This document shows, piece after piece, positions 43,413 to 52,873 of a DNA stretch of 64,000 nt (the first letter of the stretch is position 1; each line of letters opens with the position of its first letter). Made by a program: the position numbers and the translations under genes. The notes beneath the pieces are model-generated. The model was given only the letters and a program-made list of their open reading frames with translations. It was not told the DNA's origin and did not search any database. The stretch comes from Labedella gwakjiensis (lineage in GTDB: Bacteria; Actinomycetota; Actinomycetes; Actinomycetales; Microbacteriaceae), in assembly GCF_003014675.1 (NCBI RefSeq), contig NZ_PYAU01000001.1:2294001-2358000 (forward strand). Reading direction: 5' to 3'.

Positions 43413-44453
43413 ATGCCGCCGGAAGCTGGAAAGGGGCGCGCTCCCAACATCCGAGACGTCGCAGCGCTCGCGGGGGTGTCGTACCAGACCGTATCGCGCG
43501 TGCTCAACGACAGCGAGAAGATCCGGCCGGAGACGAAGCGGCGTGTTCTCGCGGCGATCGAGGAGAGCGGTTTCCGCCCCAACCAGGCGGCACGTGCCCT
43601 GGTCACGAGCAAGTCGGGCACGATCGGGGTGCTCTCGACCCATCAGTACGCGCACTACGGTCCGCAGACGATGGTCCACGCGATGGAGGTCGCCGCCGAT
43701 CTCGCCGGCTATCGCCTGGCCCTCGTCACGACGGGGTCGACCCCGGAGACGATCGTCGAGGCGCTCGACCGCCTCGTGCGGCAGGCCGTCGAGGCTCTCA
43801 TCGTGGTGGCCCCGAAGGTGAGCGTCTTCGAGGCCATCGAGGACAGCTCGCTCGATCTCCCGCTCGTCACACTCGACTCGTCGATCCACAACAAGAGGCC
43901 CGGTCGTGCGCACAGCTTCGCCGTCGACCAGTACGAGGGCGCGCGGATGGCGACGCGCCACCTCATCGAGCTGGGTCACCGATCGATCATCCACCTCGCG
44001 GGTCCGCAGGACTGGATCGAGGCGGACGAGCGCATGCAGGGCTTCCTCTTCGAGCTCAGCGAGAACGACCTGCCGGTGCGCGCCCCCATCCTCGGGGAGC
44101 TGTCGGCGGACTTCGGCTATCGCGCCGGACTCGAGCTCGTGCGGCGGAGGGACTTCTCGGCGGTCTTCGCAGCGAACGATCAGATGGCGCTCGGACTGCT
44201 CCACGCGTTCCGCGACGAGGGTCTGTCGGTGCCCCACGACGTGAGCGTCGTGGGGTTCGACGACATCCCCGACGCCGCGCACTACCTGCCCCCTCTCACG
44301 ACGGTGCGCCAGGACTTCGCCGCCGTCGGCCGCCGGGCGGTCGAGCTCGTGATCCGCGAACTCGATTCCGGAGGCTCCGGCGGCGTCGAGTTCATCAGCC
44401 CGACTCTCATGGTGCGCGAGTCGACCTCCCCGCCACCCGCGCACTGGCGTTGA
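43413..44453 (+). CDS. LacI family transcriptional regulator of the sugar transporter
   Basis: A 346-residue repressor. The N-terminal helix-turn-helix and hinge helix (residues about 12-60) read NIRDVAALAGVSYQTVSRVLN and RPNQAARALVTSKSGTIG; a periplasmic-binding-protein-like sensor (65-340) follows with YRLALVTTG, DSSIHNK and VVGFDDIPDAAHYLPPLTTVRQDF. ATG 43413 has GGAG at 6 nt; a TTG four codons upstream is not needed. The gene precedes the monosaccharide ABC transporter genes by 243 bp, and both have a TGTGnnCGnnCACA operator. It probably derepresses the transporter when its sugar is present. Confidence 0.92.
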   Translation: MPPEAGKGRAPNIRDVAALAGVSYQTVSRVLNDSEKIRPETKRRVLAAIEESGFRPNQAARALVTSKSGTIGVLSTHQYAHYGPQTMVHAMEVAADLAGYRLALVTTGSTPETIVEALDRLVRQAVEALIVVAPKVSVFEAIEDSSLDLPLVTLDSSIHNKRPGRAHSFAVDQYEGARMATRHLIELGHRSIIHLAGPQDWIEADERMQGFLFELSENDLPVRAPILGELSADFGYRAGLELVRRRDFSAVFAANDQMALGLLHAFRDEGLSVPHDVSVVGFDDIPDAAHYLPPLTTVRQDFAAVGRRAVELVIRELDSGGSGGVEFISPTLMVRESTSPPPAHWR

Positions 44454-44517
44454 CGCGGCCCGTCGAGGCTCCAGGTCACGGTCCGGAAACGGTCTCGCGA
44501 TGGATGCGTTCGTCCGG

Positions 44518-44571
44518 TTGACATGGTGTCATCGCAGGCCTATCGTGATCGCGGGCGTGTGAACGGTCACA
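44518..44571 (+). promoter_or_regulatory. promoter and LacI-type operator of the ABC transporter operon
   Basis: TTGACA (44518-44523), 17-bp spacer, TATCGT (44541-44546), and then TGTGAACGGTCACA (44558-44571) just downstream of the predicted transcription start. The operator has the same form as that at 43374-43387. This is a simple roadblock-repression layout. Confidence 0.7.
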
Positions 44572-44696
44572 TTCTGACCGCTCTCGCCCGAGTAGTTGAC
44601 GGACCGACCGGCCCGCCACGACAACGACGTCCCAGTGGAGGCTGTGAATGCGAACCCGTCGCGCCGAGACCCGACCCCGTCGGGAGGTGCTCTCGC

Positions 44697-46247
44697 ATGG
44701 TCGATGAACCCGTGATCCTCGAGATGCGCTCGATCACCAAGGAATTCCCCGGTGTCAAAGCGCTGTCCGACGTATCCATCGCCGTCCGCGCCGGTGAGAT
44801 CCACGCCATCTGCGGCGAGAACGGCGCGGGCAAGTCCACGCTCATGAAGGTGCTGTCCGGCGTCTACCCCTTCGGCACGTACGAGGGCGACATCGTGTTC
44901 CAGGCGCAGGAGGTCCGCTTCAAGGACATCCGCTCGAGCGAGGCCGCCGGCATCGTCATCATCCACCAGGAGCTCGCGCTCATCCCCGAGCTGTCGATCA
45001 CCGAGAACATCTTCCTCGGCAACGAGCCCGGCCGCGGGGGAGTGATCAACTGGAAGGAGGCGAAGAAGCGCGCCATCCAGCTGCTCGCCCGTGTCGGCCT
45101 CCGCGACGACCCCGACACGCTCGTGAAGGACATCGGCGTCGGCAAGCAGCAGCTCGTCGAGATCGCGAAGGCGCTCAACAAGGACGTCAAACTGCTCATC
45201 CTCGACGAGCCCACCGCGGCCCTCAACGAGAACGACTCGCAGCACCTCCTCGACCTCATCCTCGGCCTCAAGGGCAAGGGGATCGCGTCGATCATGATCT
45301 CCCACAAGCTCAACGAGATCGAGCGGATCGCCGACTCCATCACGATCATCCGCGACGGCAAGACGATCGAGACGCTCGACGTTCGCGGCGGCGACGTGAA
45401 CGAGGACCGCATCATCCGCGGCATGGTCGGGCGGAGCCTGCAGTCGCGCTTCCCCGACCGCACCCCGCACGTCGGCGAGGTCCTCTTCGAGGTGCGCGAC
45501 TGGACCGTGCAGCACCCGCTCGTCCCGGAGCGTCTCGTGTGCCGGAACGAGAGCTTCACGGTGCGCAAGGGCGAGATCGTCGGTTTCGCGGGCCTCATGG
45601 GCGCCGGCCGCACGGAGCTCGCGATGAGCATCTTCGGCCGCTCCTACGGCAACTTCGTGTCCGGTCAGGTGTTCAAGGAGGGTCGGGAGATCCAGCTCCG
45701 CAACGTGAGCGAGGCCATCGATCACGGTCTCGCCTACGTGAGCGAGGACCGGAAGTCGCTCGGCCTCAACCTGCTCGACGACATCAAGCGCAGCGTCGTG
45801 TCGGCGAAGCTCTCGAAGATCTCGCGCGGCCAGGTCGTCGACGACTTCAAGGAGCACTCGATCGCCGACGACTACCGCAAGAGCCTCCGGATCAAGACTC
45901 CGACGGTCGACGAAGGGGTGTCGAAGCTCTCGGGCGGCAACCAGCAGAAGGTCGTCCTCGCGAAGTGGATGTTCACCGACCCCGACCTACTGATCCTCGA
46001 CGAGCCCACCCGCGGCATCGATGTCGGCGCGAAGTTCGAGATCTACGGCATCATCCAGCAGCTCGCGGCTCAGGGGAAGGGCGTCATCGTCATCTCCTCG
46101 GAGCTCCCCGAGCTCATCGGCCTCTCAGACCGGATCTACACGATCTTCGAGGGTCAGATCACCAACGAATTCACGGCGGCGGAAGCCGAGCCGGAGACGC
46201 TCATGAAGAGCATGACCTCCACGAACAAGAAAGCTGCAGCAGCATGA
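44697..46247 (+). CDS. mmsA: multiple-monosaccharide ABC transporter, ATP-binding protein
   Basis: A 516-residue double-ATPase importer component (two ABC modules). First module: [41 protein letters not shown] as a degenerate signature, [11 protein letters not shown]. Second module: [16 protein letters not shown] (degenerate Walker A, as usual), [32 protein letters not shown]. It closely follows the GguA/MmsA/XylG pattern and would power uptake of xylose, arabinose, galactose or glucose. ATG 44697 has GGGAGG at 10 nt; the region from the promoter forms a 144-nt leader. The next gene overlaps by 4 bp. Confidence 0.9.
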   Translation: MVDEPVILEMRSITKEFPGVKALSDVSIAVRAGEIHAICGENGAGKSTLMKVLSGVYPFGTYEGDIVFQAQEVRFKDIRSSEAAGIVIIHQELALIPELSITENIFLGNEPGRGGVINWKEAKKRAIQLLARVGLRDDPDTLVKDIGVGKQQLVEIAKALNKDVKLLILDEPTAALNENDSQHLLDLILGLKGKGIASIMISHKLNEIERIADSITIIRDGKTIETLDVRGGDVNEDRIIRGMVGRSLQSRFPDRTPHVGEVLFEVRDWTVQHPLVPERLVCRNESFTVRKGEIVGFAGLMGAGRTELAMSIFGRSYGNFVSGQVFKEGREIQLRNVSEAIDHGLAYVSEDRKSLGLNLLDDIKRSVVSAKLSKISRGQVVDDFKEHSIADDYRKSLRIKTPTVDEGVSKLSGGNQQKVVLAKWMFTDPDLLILDEPTRGIDVGAKFEIYGIIQQLAAQGKGVIVISSELPELIGLSDRIYTIFEGQITNEFTAAEAEPETLMKSMTSTNKKAAAA

Positions 46248-47551
46248 GCGGATTCTCCGACGTCAAGAAGATCTTCGGGGGCGGCACGACGTCGACCGCC
46301 CGCCAGTTCGGCATCCTCGCGAGCCTCGTCGTCATCATCGTGGGCTTCCAGATCGGCACCAACGGTCTGACGCTCACCCCTGGCAACCTCATCGCCGTCG
46401 TCAACCAGTACTCCTACATCCTGATCCTCGCGATCGGCATGGTGATGGTGATCATCGCCGGTCACATCGACCTGTCTGTCGGGTCCGTCGCCGCGTTCAC
46501 CGGCATCGTGGTAGCGAAGGCCATGGCGGACTTCGACCTCCCCTGGCCGCTCGCGATCGTCCTCGGACTCGTCGTCGCGGCGCTCATCGGAGCGTGGCAG
46601 GGCTTCTGGGTGGCGTACGTCGGAGTGCCGGCGTTCATCGTGACCCTCGCGGGCATGCTCATCTTCCGCGGTGGCAACCAGGCGATCGGTGCGGCGACGG
46701 CCGTGACGGTGCCTGAGGGCTTCACCGTGATCGGCGCGGGTTACCTCCCCGAGGTCGGGCCGATCACGGGCTACAACAACCTCACGCTCGTGCTCGGTTT
46801 CCTCGCCGTCATCGCGATCGCCTGGCGCGAGTGGCGAGCGCGCCGCACGCAGGCCGAGATGGGCTCGGAGATGGCTCCCGTCTGGGTGTCGGTCGTCCGC
46901 GTCGTCATCCTCGGTGCGATCGTGCTCTACGCGGCCTTCCTCTTCGCCGGTGGTCGTGAGGGGACGAGCATCCCGGTCTCGGGACTCATCCTCATCACCC
47001 TCGTCCTGGCCTACGGGTTCCTCACGCGCAACACCATCATCGGTCGCCACATCTACGCGGTCGGCGGCAACTCGCACGCCGCCGAGCTCTCGGGCGTCAA
47101 GTCGAAGCGGGTCAACTTCTTCGTCATGATGAACATGTCGGTCCTGGCGGGCCTCGCCGGCATGATCTTCATCGCCCGGGCCGGTGCCTCCGGCGGCCAG
47201 GACGGAAACGGCTGGGAGCTCGACGCGATCGCCGCGGCCTTCATCGGTGGAACCGCCGTCGCGGGCGGTGTCGGCACCGTCATCGGCGCCATCATCGGTG
47301 GTCTCGTGATGGCCTTCCTCAACAACGGCCTGCAGCTCGTCGGCGCCGGCGCCGACCTCGTGCAGATCATCAAGGGCCTCGTGCTCCTCCTCGCCGTCGC
47401 CGTCGACGTCTACAACAAGACCCAGGGTCGGTTCTCGATCATCGGACTCTTCACGTCGAAGCGGAACAGCGGCCCGACCGACCAGTCCCCGACGCCCACG
47501 ACCGGAACGCCCGACACGGCGAAGCCCGGCGCGGTCACCGTCAACAAATAG
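46244..47551 (+). CDS. mmsB: multiple-monosaccharide ABC transporter, permease
   Basis: A 435-residue BPD_transp_2 permease with about ten helices. Marks: [62 protein letters not shown] (the ATPase-facing EAA-like loop) and [22 protein letters not shown] middle loop ([11 protein letters not shown]) and a Thr/Pro-rich tail are extras. It is the GguB/MmsB/XylH type and pairs with the upstream ATPase. The start ATG overlaps the ATPase stop (ATGA). Confidence 0.9.
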   Translation: MSGFSDVKKIFGGGTTSTARQFGILASLVVIIVGFQIGTNGLTLTPGNLIAVVNQYSYILILAIGMVMVIIAGHIDLSVGSVAAFTGIVVAKAMADFDLPWPLAIVLGLVVAALIGAWQGFWVAYVGVPAFIVTLAGMLIFRGGNQAIGAATAVTVPEGFTVIGAGYLPEVGPITGYNNLTLVLGFLAVIAIAWREWRARRTQAEMGSEMAPVWVSVVRVVILGAIVLYAAFLFAGGREGTSIPVSGLILITLVLAYGFLTRNTIIGRHIYAVGGNSHAAELSGVKSKRVNFFVMMNMSVLAGLAGMIFIARAGASGGQDGNGWELDAIAAAFIGGTAVAGGVGTVIGAIIGGLVMAFLNNGLQLVGAGADLVQIIKGLVLLLAVAVDVYNKTQGRFSIIGLFTSKRNSGPTDQSPTPTTGTPDTAKPGAVTVNK

Positions 47552-47600
47552 ACCTGCTCACTCCCCAACAACCCCGAACACCCAACAGAAAGTGAACACA

Positions 47601-48701
47601 ATGCGCAGATCAGCACTCGCAACCGTGGCTCTCGCCTCGGCTGCTGCGCTCGTCCTGGCCGGCTGCTCCAGCCGTACGGACGACTCCGCCGGCGGCTCCA
47701 GCGATGCAGCTGGATTCGCGGCGGACTCCCTCGTCGGCGTCGCGCTCCCCGCGAAGACGTCGGAGAACTGGGTCCTCGCCGGTGACCTCTTCACCGACGG
47801 GCTCGCCGAGGCGGGCTTCGAGTCCGACGTGCAGTACGCGGCTGCGAGCGGCACGGTCGCCGACCAGCAGTCGCAGATCCAGTCGATGATCACGAAGGGC
47901 GCCAAGGTCATCATCATCGGTGCTGCCGACGGCTCGCAGTTGAGCACGCAGGTCGCCGCGGCGCACGAGGCCGGAGCCGTCGTCATCGCGTACGACCGCC
48001 TCATCCTCAACACGCCGGACCTCGACTACTACGTCGCGTACGACAACGCCGAGGTCGGCCGTCTCCAGGGACAGGCTCTCCTCGACGGCATGAAGGCGAA
48101 GGGCGACGGTCCGTACACGATCGAGCTCTTCTCCGGCTCGCCCGACGACGCCAACTCGAAGGTCTTCTTCGACGGCGCCATGGAGGTCCTCCAGCCGGCG
48201 ATCGACAGCGGCGACGTCGTCGTCGGTTCCGGCCAGACGGACATCCAGCAGACCGCCACGCAGGGCTGGGAAGCCGAGAACGCCCAGAGCCGCATGGACT
48301 CGCTCCTCACGAGCACCTACTCGGGCGACAAGAAGCTCGACGGCGTCCTCTCCCCGAACGACAACCTCGCTCGCGCGATCATCACGTCGATCAAGGCCGA
48401 CGGCCGCGACATCCCGATCGTGACCGGTCAGGACTCCGAGGTCGACTCGGTCAAGTCGATCATGGCGGGCGAGCAGTACTCCACCATCAACAAGGACACC
48501 CGTGCGCTCGTCGCCCAGGCGATCACGATGGCCGAGCAGCTCCAGAAGGGCGAGGACGTCGACGTCAACGACACCGAGTCCTACGACAACGGCGAGAAGG
48601 TCGTCCCCTCGTTCCTCCTGCCCCCCGTCATCGTGACGAAGGAGAACGCGGCCGAGGCCTACGCGAACGACCCGACCCTCGGGCCGCTCACCGAAGGCTG
48701 A
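47601..48701 (+). CDS. chvE: ChvE-like sugar-binding lipoprotein
   Basis: A 366-residue substrate-binding lipoprotein: the signal ends VLAGC (Cys22), followed by a Ser/Gly linker and a two-lobed sugar-binding fold (about 40-355). Marks: VGVALPAKTSENWVLAG, IIIGAADGSQLS, IAYDRLI, YVAYDNAEVGRLQG, DGVLSPNDNLARAI and TGQDSEVDSV. It is closest in pattern to ChvE, the multiple-sugar receptor. ATG 47601 is used; GTG 47592 touches the ribosome site. Here the binding-protein gene is last in the operon, unlike the common chvE-mmsA-mmsB order, which still allows strong expression before the terminator at 48729. Confidence 0.9.
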   Translation: MRRSALATVALASAAALVLAGCSSRTDDSAGGSSDAAGFAADSLVGVALPAKTSENWVLAGDLFTDGLAEAGFESDVQYAAASGTVADQQSQIQSMITKGAKVIIIGAADGSQLSTQVAAAHEAGAVVIAYDRLILNTPDLDYYVAYDNAEVGRLQGQALLDGMKAKGDGPYTIELFSGSPDDANSKVFFDGAMEVLQPAIDSGDVVVGSGQTDIQQTATQGWEAENAQSRMDSLLTSTYSGDKKLDGVLSPNDNLARAIITSIKADGRDIPIVTGQDSEVDSVKSIMAGEQYSTINKDTRALVAQAITMAEQLQKGEDVDVNDTESYDNGEKVVPSFLLPPVIVTKENAAEAYANDPTLGPLTEG

Positions 48702-48728
48702 TTCTCAGCGTCGCAGCAGTACACCCGC

Positions 48729-48764
48729 GAACGGGCGGGCCGGAGCGATCCGGTCCGCCCGTTC
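48729..48764 (+). terminator. terminator of the monosaccharide ABC operon
   Basis: GAACGGGCGGGCCGGA (48729-48744), loop GCGA, TCCGGTCCGCCCGTTC (48749-48764): 16 pairs including one G-T wobble. It lies 27 bp after the binding-protein stop. Confidence 0.85.
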
Positions 48765-48884
48765 CGTCGTGCCGTGTTGTCCACAGGCCCCGATCGCGTG
48801 TCGCCCATCGCCCCGTAAAGTGAGTGAACATCACTTTCTCTGCGAGTCCCCGGCTGGGCTCGTCTGTGACTCCGGGGGGATCAC

Positions 48885-51800
48885 GTGGCACACACTCATG
48901 CCGTCGCGCGGGGGCGCGACGATTCGGACCAACCGATTCGAAGGCGCGCTCGGTGGACGCTCGCCGCGTCTGCATCGATCGCGCTCGTCTCGGGTCTGCT
49001 CGCCACGAGTCCGGCGCTCGCCGACTCGAAGCCCTCGGATCCGGCCGACCCGAAGACGCCGGAGACGGTGTCTGCCGACGTCCTCGCTACTCCCCAGATA
49101 GACGGTGTCGTGTGGGACCAGCTCGTCGTGGGCAACACGGTCTATGTCGGTGGCAAGTTCACGACGGCTCGTCCGGCGGGATCCGCTGCGGGCAAGAACA
49201 CGGTCACCCGGTCGAACCTGTTGGCCTACAACCTCACGACGGGTGAGCTGCAGGCGTTCGCTCCGGCGTTCAACCAGCAGGTCAGAACCCTCGCCGTGTC
49301 GCCGGACAAGAAGACCCTCTACGTCGGCGGCGCGTTCACGACTGTGACGCCGGCGGGCGGAGCCGCGGCGACGCGGAACCGGATCGCGGCCTTCACGATC
49401 GGCTCCGGTGCTCTCGTCGCAGGCTTCGCCCCCAGTCTCAACGGCGAGGTCACGACCATCGCCGCCACGTCGTCGTCCGTCTACGCCGGTGGTGCGTTCA
49501 GCAGCGCGCAGAAGACGGCGAGAGCGGGTCTCGCCGCGTTCGCACCCACGAATGCTGCCCTGCAGAAGTGGGCGCCGTCGCCGTCGGGTGGAAGCCCACG
49601 AGCCCTCGTCGTGTCGCCGGATGCCAAGAAGGTCGTCGTGGGCGGCAGCTTCACGACCCTCAACGGCTCGTCCGATCCCGGCTTCGGTCTCGGCGCCGTC
49701 ACGGCGGACACGGGCACCCTTCTTCCCTGGAAGGTCAATTCCGTCATCCGGAACGGCGGATCGGGGGCTGCCGTGTACTCGTTGTCCTCCGACGCGGACA
49801 ACGTGTACGCCACCGCATTCAGCTACAAGGCGGCGATCCAGTCGCCCTACACGGAGGGGACGTATGCGGCCCGGTGGAGCGACGGCGAACTCGTCTGGCA
49901 CGAGGACTGCCACGGGGACACCTACTCGTCGGCGCCGGCGGGTGACGTCGTGTACACGGCGGGACACGCTCACGACTGCGAACGTGTCGGCGGCTTCGGC
50001 GACATGGTCAAGAGCGTGTCGGCGACGGCCGGATACCATCGGGCCCTGGCGTTCAGCAACGCGGCCACGGGCACGCTCACGGCGGCTACGGGAGACCTCT
50101 ACACCGACTTCGCCGGACAGCCGGCGCCGTCCCTGCTCGATTGGTACCCCTACTTCAACGTCGGCAAGGCGAGCGGTTCGGGACAAGGCCCATGGGATGT
50201 GACGGTGTCCGGCGGGTACGTGCTGTACGGCGGCGAGTTCACGGTGGCGTCCGGTAAATCACAGCAGGGGCTCGCGAGATTCCAGATCCCGAGCAAGGCA
50301 CCCAATCTGCGTGGTCCCGAGCTCTCGGGGGACGACATGGCACCGAAGATCGAGCAGCTCGGCGCCGGCGCGGTGCGGTTGACCTGGGCGGCCAACTACG
50401 ACCCCGACAACAGGGACCTGCGGTACGAGGTCTACCGCTCGGGGGTGTCCGAACCCGTCGCGACGCTCGAGGGCCAGTCGAGGTTCTGGGATCGCCCGAC
50501 GATGCACGTCGTCGATTCCGGACTCACGGCGGGGAAGGCGTACGCGTACACGATCAAGACCATCGACCCGTACGAGAACTCCACGAAGGGGACACCGGTC
50601 ACGATCACCCCGACCGGCGCGGGTTCCACGTCGTTGACGGACTACGACCACGAGGTGCTCGCCGACGGACCCACGTCGTACTGGCCCCTCAATGAGACGG
50701 CCGGAACCCGAGCGATCGACTATGCGGGCACGGACGACATCACTCTCGCCGCCTCGGTGAAGCGCACGGGCGAGGGCGCCGAGGGAGCCGCGGCAGGCTA
50801 CTCCTCGACGTTCTCGGGCGCGACCGCAGCCGGGGTCGCTCGCGATCGGGCTGATGCCCCCCTGTCCGTATCGACGGAGCTGTGGTTCGCGACGACGGCG
50901 TCCGGCCGGCTCCTCGACTTCGCCGACCCGCCTCAGAACGCCGACACGGCATACGATCTCGGTCTCGATCTCCGCGCGGACGGTCGGCTGTCGTTCGCGA
51001 TGACGTCGAACACGGCGATCGCGACGGAGAAGGCCTACAACGACGGCGAGTGGCATCATGTCGTGACGACGCTGGGTCCCGAGGGTTCGACGATCCAGGT
51101 AGACGGTGTGGTCCGCGCGTCCAGTTCGACGAGTACCTCGACGCGTCCGATCATCGGCGGCACGTGGCGGCTCTCGAACGGGTTCACCGGGCGCATCGAC
51201 AACGTCGCGGTCTACGACCGTGTCCTGTCCGCCTCGGAGATCACCGACCACTTCACTGCCGTCCCGCCGACGGAGCCCGACCCGGTCGCCTTGACGGACT
51301 ACGACCGTCTGGTGATCTCCGATGAGCCGATGTCGTACTGGCCGCTCAATGAGACGGACGGGGTCCAGGCAGTGGACCAGATCGGCACGAACGACGTCAC
51401 CCTGGCCGCATCGGTGACACGCAAGAGCGAGGGAGCAGAGGGGGCCACGGGGGCATTTTCCTCCACCTTCCCGTCCGTCAGGGCCGGTGGCATCGCCGAG
51501 GAGCGGGCTAAAGCACCCGGCTCGGTGTCGACGGAGCTGTGGTTCGCGTCGACGGGGTCCGGCCGGCTCCTCGACCTCGCGGACCAGCCGCAGAGCGCGG
51601 CGACGGGATACGACCTCAGCCTCGAACTCCGCTCCGACGGGCGCTTGTCGTTCGCCATGACGTCGAACACGGCGGTCGCCACCGACGCCGCCTACAACGA
51701 CGGCGAATGGCACCACGTGGTGACGACGCTGGGTCCGTCGGGGACCACGATCCTGGTAGACGGCGTCGTTCGGGCGTCCAGCTCGACGAGTACGTCGAGC

Positions 51801-51935
51801 CGTCCGATCATCGACGGGTCGTGGCGGTTCGCGAGCGGCTTCACCGGGCGGATCGACAACGTCGCCGTCTACGACAGGGCCCTCTCCGCCTCGGAGATCA
51901 CCGAGCACTCCACGGCCGGCCGCCCCGAGAAGTGA
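48885..51935 (+). CDS. large secreted propeller-FN3-double-LamG surface protein
   Basis: A 1016-residue paralogue of the protein at 29669. It has a signal peptide (residues 1-46), a beta-propeller-like region (about 70-467; TPQIDGVVWDQLVVGNTVYVGG), an FN3-like domain (486-580), and two tandem LamG domains (about 584-797 and 803-1007), each beginning LTDYD and containing YNDGEWHHVVTTLGP and FTGRIDNVAVYDR. It ends soon after the second LamG; the PKD and C-terminal domains of the paralogue are absent. No cell-wall sorting signal is visible. GTG 48885 has GGGGGGA at 4 nt. It probably binds a glycan at the cell surface. Confidence 0.85.
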   Translation: MAHTHAVARGRDDSDQPIRRRARWTLAASASIALVSGLLATSPALADSKPSDPADPKTPETVSADVLATPQIDGVVWDQLVVGNTVYVGGKFTTARPAGSAAGKNTVTRSNLLAYNLTTGELQAFAPAFNQQVRTLAVSPDKKTLYVGGAFTTVTPAGGAAATRNRIAAFTIGSGALVAGFAPSLNGEVTTIAATSSSVYAGGAFSSAQKTARAGLAAFAPTNAALQKWAPSPSGGSPRALVVSPDAKKVVVGGSFTTLNGSSDPGFGLGAVTADTGTLLPWKVNSVIRNGGSGAAVYSLSSDADNVYATAFSYKAAIQSPYTEGTYAARWSDGELVWHEDCHGDTYSSAPAGDVVYTAGHAHDCERVGGFGDMVKSVSATAGYHRALAFSNAATGTLTAATGDLYTDFAGQPAPSLLDWYPYFNVGKASGSGQGPWDVTVSGGYVLYGGEFTVASGKSQQGLARFQIPSKAPNLRGPELSGDDMAPKIEQLGAGAVRLTWAANYDPDNRDLRYEVYRSGVSEPVATLEGQSRFWDRPTMHVVDSGLTAGKAYAYTIKTIDPYENSTKGTPVTITPTGAGSTSLTDYDHEVLADGPTSYWPLNETAGTRAIDYAGTDDITLAASVKRTGEGAEGAAAGYSSTFSGATAAGVARDRADAPLSVSTELWFATTASGRLLDFADPPQNADTAYDLGLDLRADGRLSFAMTSNTAIATEKAYNDGEWHHVVTTLGPEGSTIQVDGVVRASSSTSTSTRPIIGGTWRLSNGFTGRIDNVAVYDRVLSASEITDHFTAVPPTEPDPVALTDYDRLVISDEPMSYWPLNETDGVQAVDQIGTNDVTLAASVTRKSEGAEGATGAFSSTFPSVRAGGIAEERAKAPGSVSTELWFASTGSGRLLDLADQPQSAATGYDLSLELRSDGRLSFAMTSNTAVATDAAYNDGEWHHVVTTLGPSGTTILVDGVVRASSSTSTSSRPIIDGSWRFASGFTGRIDNVAVYDRALSASEITEHSTAGRPEK
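50635..51917 (+). repeat. tandem duplication of LamG-domain coding sequence
   Basis: Two direct copies of about 640 bp (50635-51290 and 51291-51917) inside the large LamG gene. Several long stretches are nearly identical, for example TTCACCGGGCG, ATCGACAACGTCGC and TCCGCCTCGGAGATCACCGA. The 3' ends are more alike than the middles. Confidence 0.75.
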
Positions 51936-52166
51936 CCGTGGCGCGCGGCAGCCGCCATCGCGGTGCGAAGCCGAGCGGGGCCGACAGGCCGAAACGCCGC
52001 AGCGGCCGAACAGGCCAGGGTCCGGTCGTGTCCTGATCGAGCCGCGCCTTGTCGTGCGGCGCCGACCTCGGCGTTATGCTGGGCGTGCGTCGTGCGGAGT
52101 GGCCACGCGGGTCACCCTCCCACGCCCATCGGTGTTCGAGGTTCCGCACCCAAGGAGGCTGAGGCT

Positions 52167-52685
52167 ATGACCGTCCGTCCCTCGTCCCGTCCCGTGCTCG
52201 TGGGCATCGTCCCCGGGCAACCCGACACCGTCCTTCATATCGCGTCCGAGTACGCCAGGGCCTTCGGGGCCGAGCTCGTGATCGCCTGGGTGGACGCCAC
52301 CCGCTATACGGCCGGCCTGTGGGCCGACGGGTCGGTCGCTTTCGTCCCGTACGACGCGAACGGCGAGAGCGAGATCGACTCGGCCTGGATCGACGATCAG
52401 GTCAGGCCCGTGCTGTCGTCGTCCGGCGTCCCGTGGCGTGTGGTGACGGCGGAGGGCGAGCCATCGGCCGGGCTGTGCTCGATCGCGGACCGCGAGCAGG
52501 TCGGCTCCATCGTGGTCGGGACGCGGGAGCCCGGTTTCCGCGCCGGGCTGCAGGAGTTCTTCACCGGATCCATCGCGGCCCACCTCGCCCACCGTCAGCG
52601 CCAGCCGGTGATCGTCGTGCCCCTGTCGCCCGTCAGGGGAACCGACGATCTCCCGTGGGCAGAGGCGGGCGACACCGCGTCGTAG
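52167..52685 (+). CDS. universal stress protein family (UspA-like)
   Basis: A 172-residue UspA-fold protein: PVLVGIVPGQPDTVLHIASEYARAF at the start, and the nucleotide-binding motif G-x2-G-x9-GS in VGTREPGFRAGLQEFFTGS near the C-terminus, which suggests ATP binding. The role is general stress or dormancy, by family; the target is unknown. ATG 52167 has AAGGAGG at 8-9 nt. A hairpin at 52712 terminates it, so it is monocistronic. Confidence 0.85.
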   Translation: MTVRPSSRPVLVGIVPGQPDTVLHIASEYARAFGAELVIAWVDATRYTAGLWADGSVAFVPYDANGESEIDSAWIDDQVRPVLSSSGVPWRVVTAEGEPSAGLCSIADREQVGSIVVGTREPGFRAGLQEFFTGSIAAHLAHRQRQPVIVVPLSPVRGTDDLPWAEAGDTAS

Positions 52686-52711
52686 TCCCCGCCCAGCGGC
52701 TCCTCCGGCAG

Positions 52712-52729
52712 GGCCCCCGTCCGGGGGCC
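52712..52729 (+). terminator. terminator after universal stress protein gene
   Basis: GGCCCCC (52712-52718), loop GTCC, GGGGGCC (52723-52729), 26 bp past the stop codon; no T-run. Confidence 0.6.
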
Positions 52730-52873
52730 GCGGCGTACACGGCGGGACCCGGATCGTCACCCAGGTGACGATGCGGACCATTTCGCGGACCATATTTCGT
52801 ACAGGGAGCCCCACCGCCCGTTCCGAGTGACCAGTGTGTTGCCAATTGGTCGGGCGAAATGGGTGGGGTTCAC

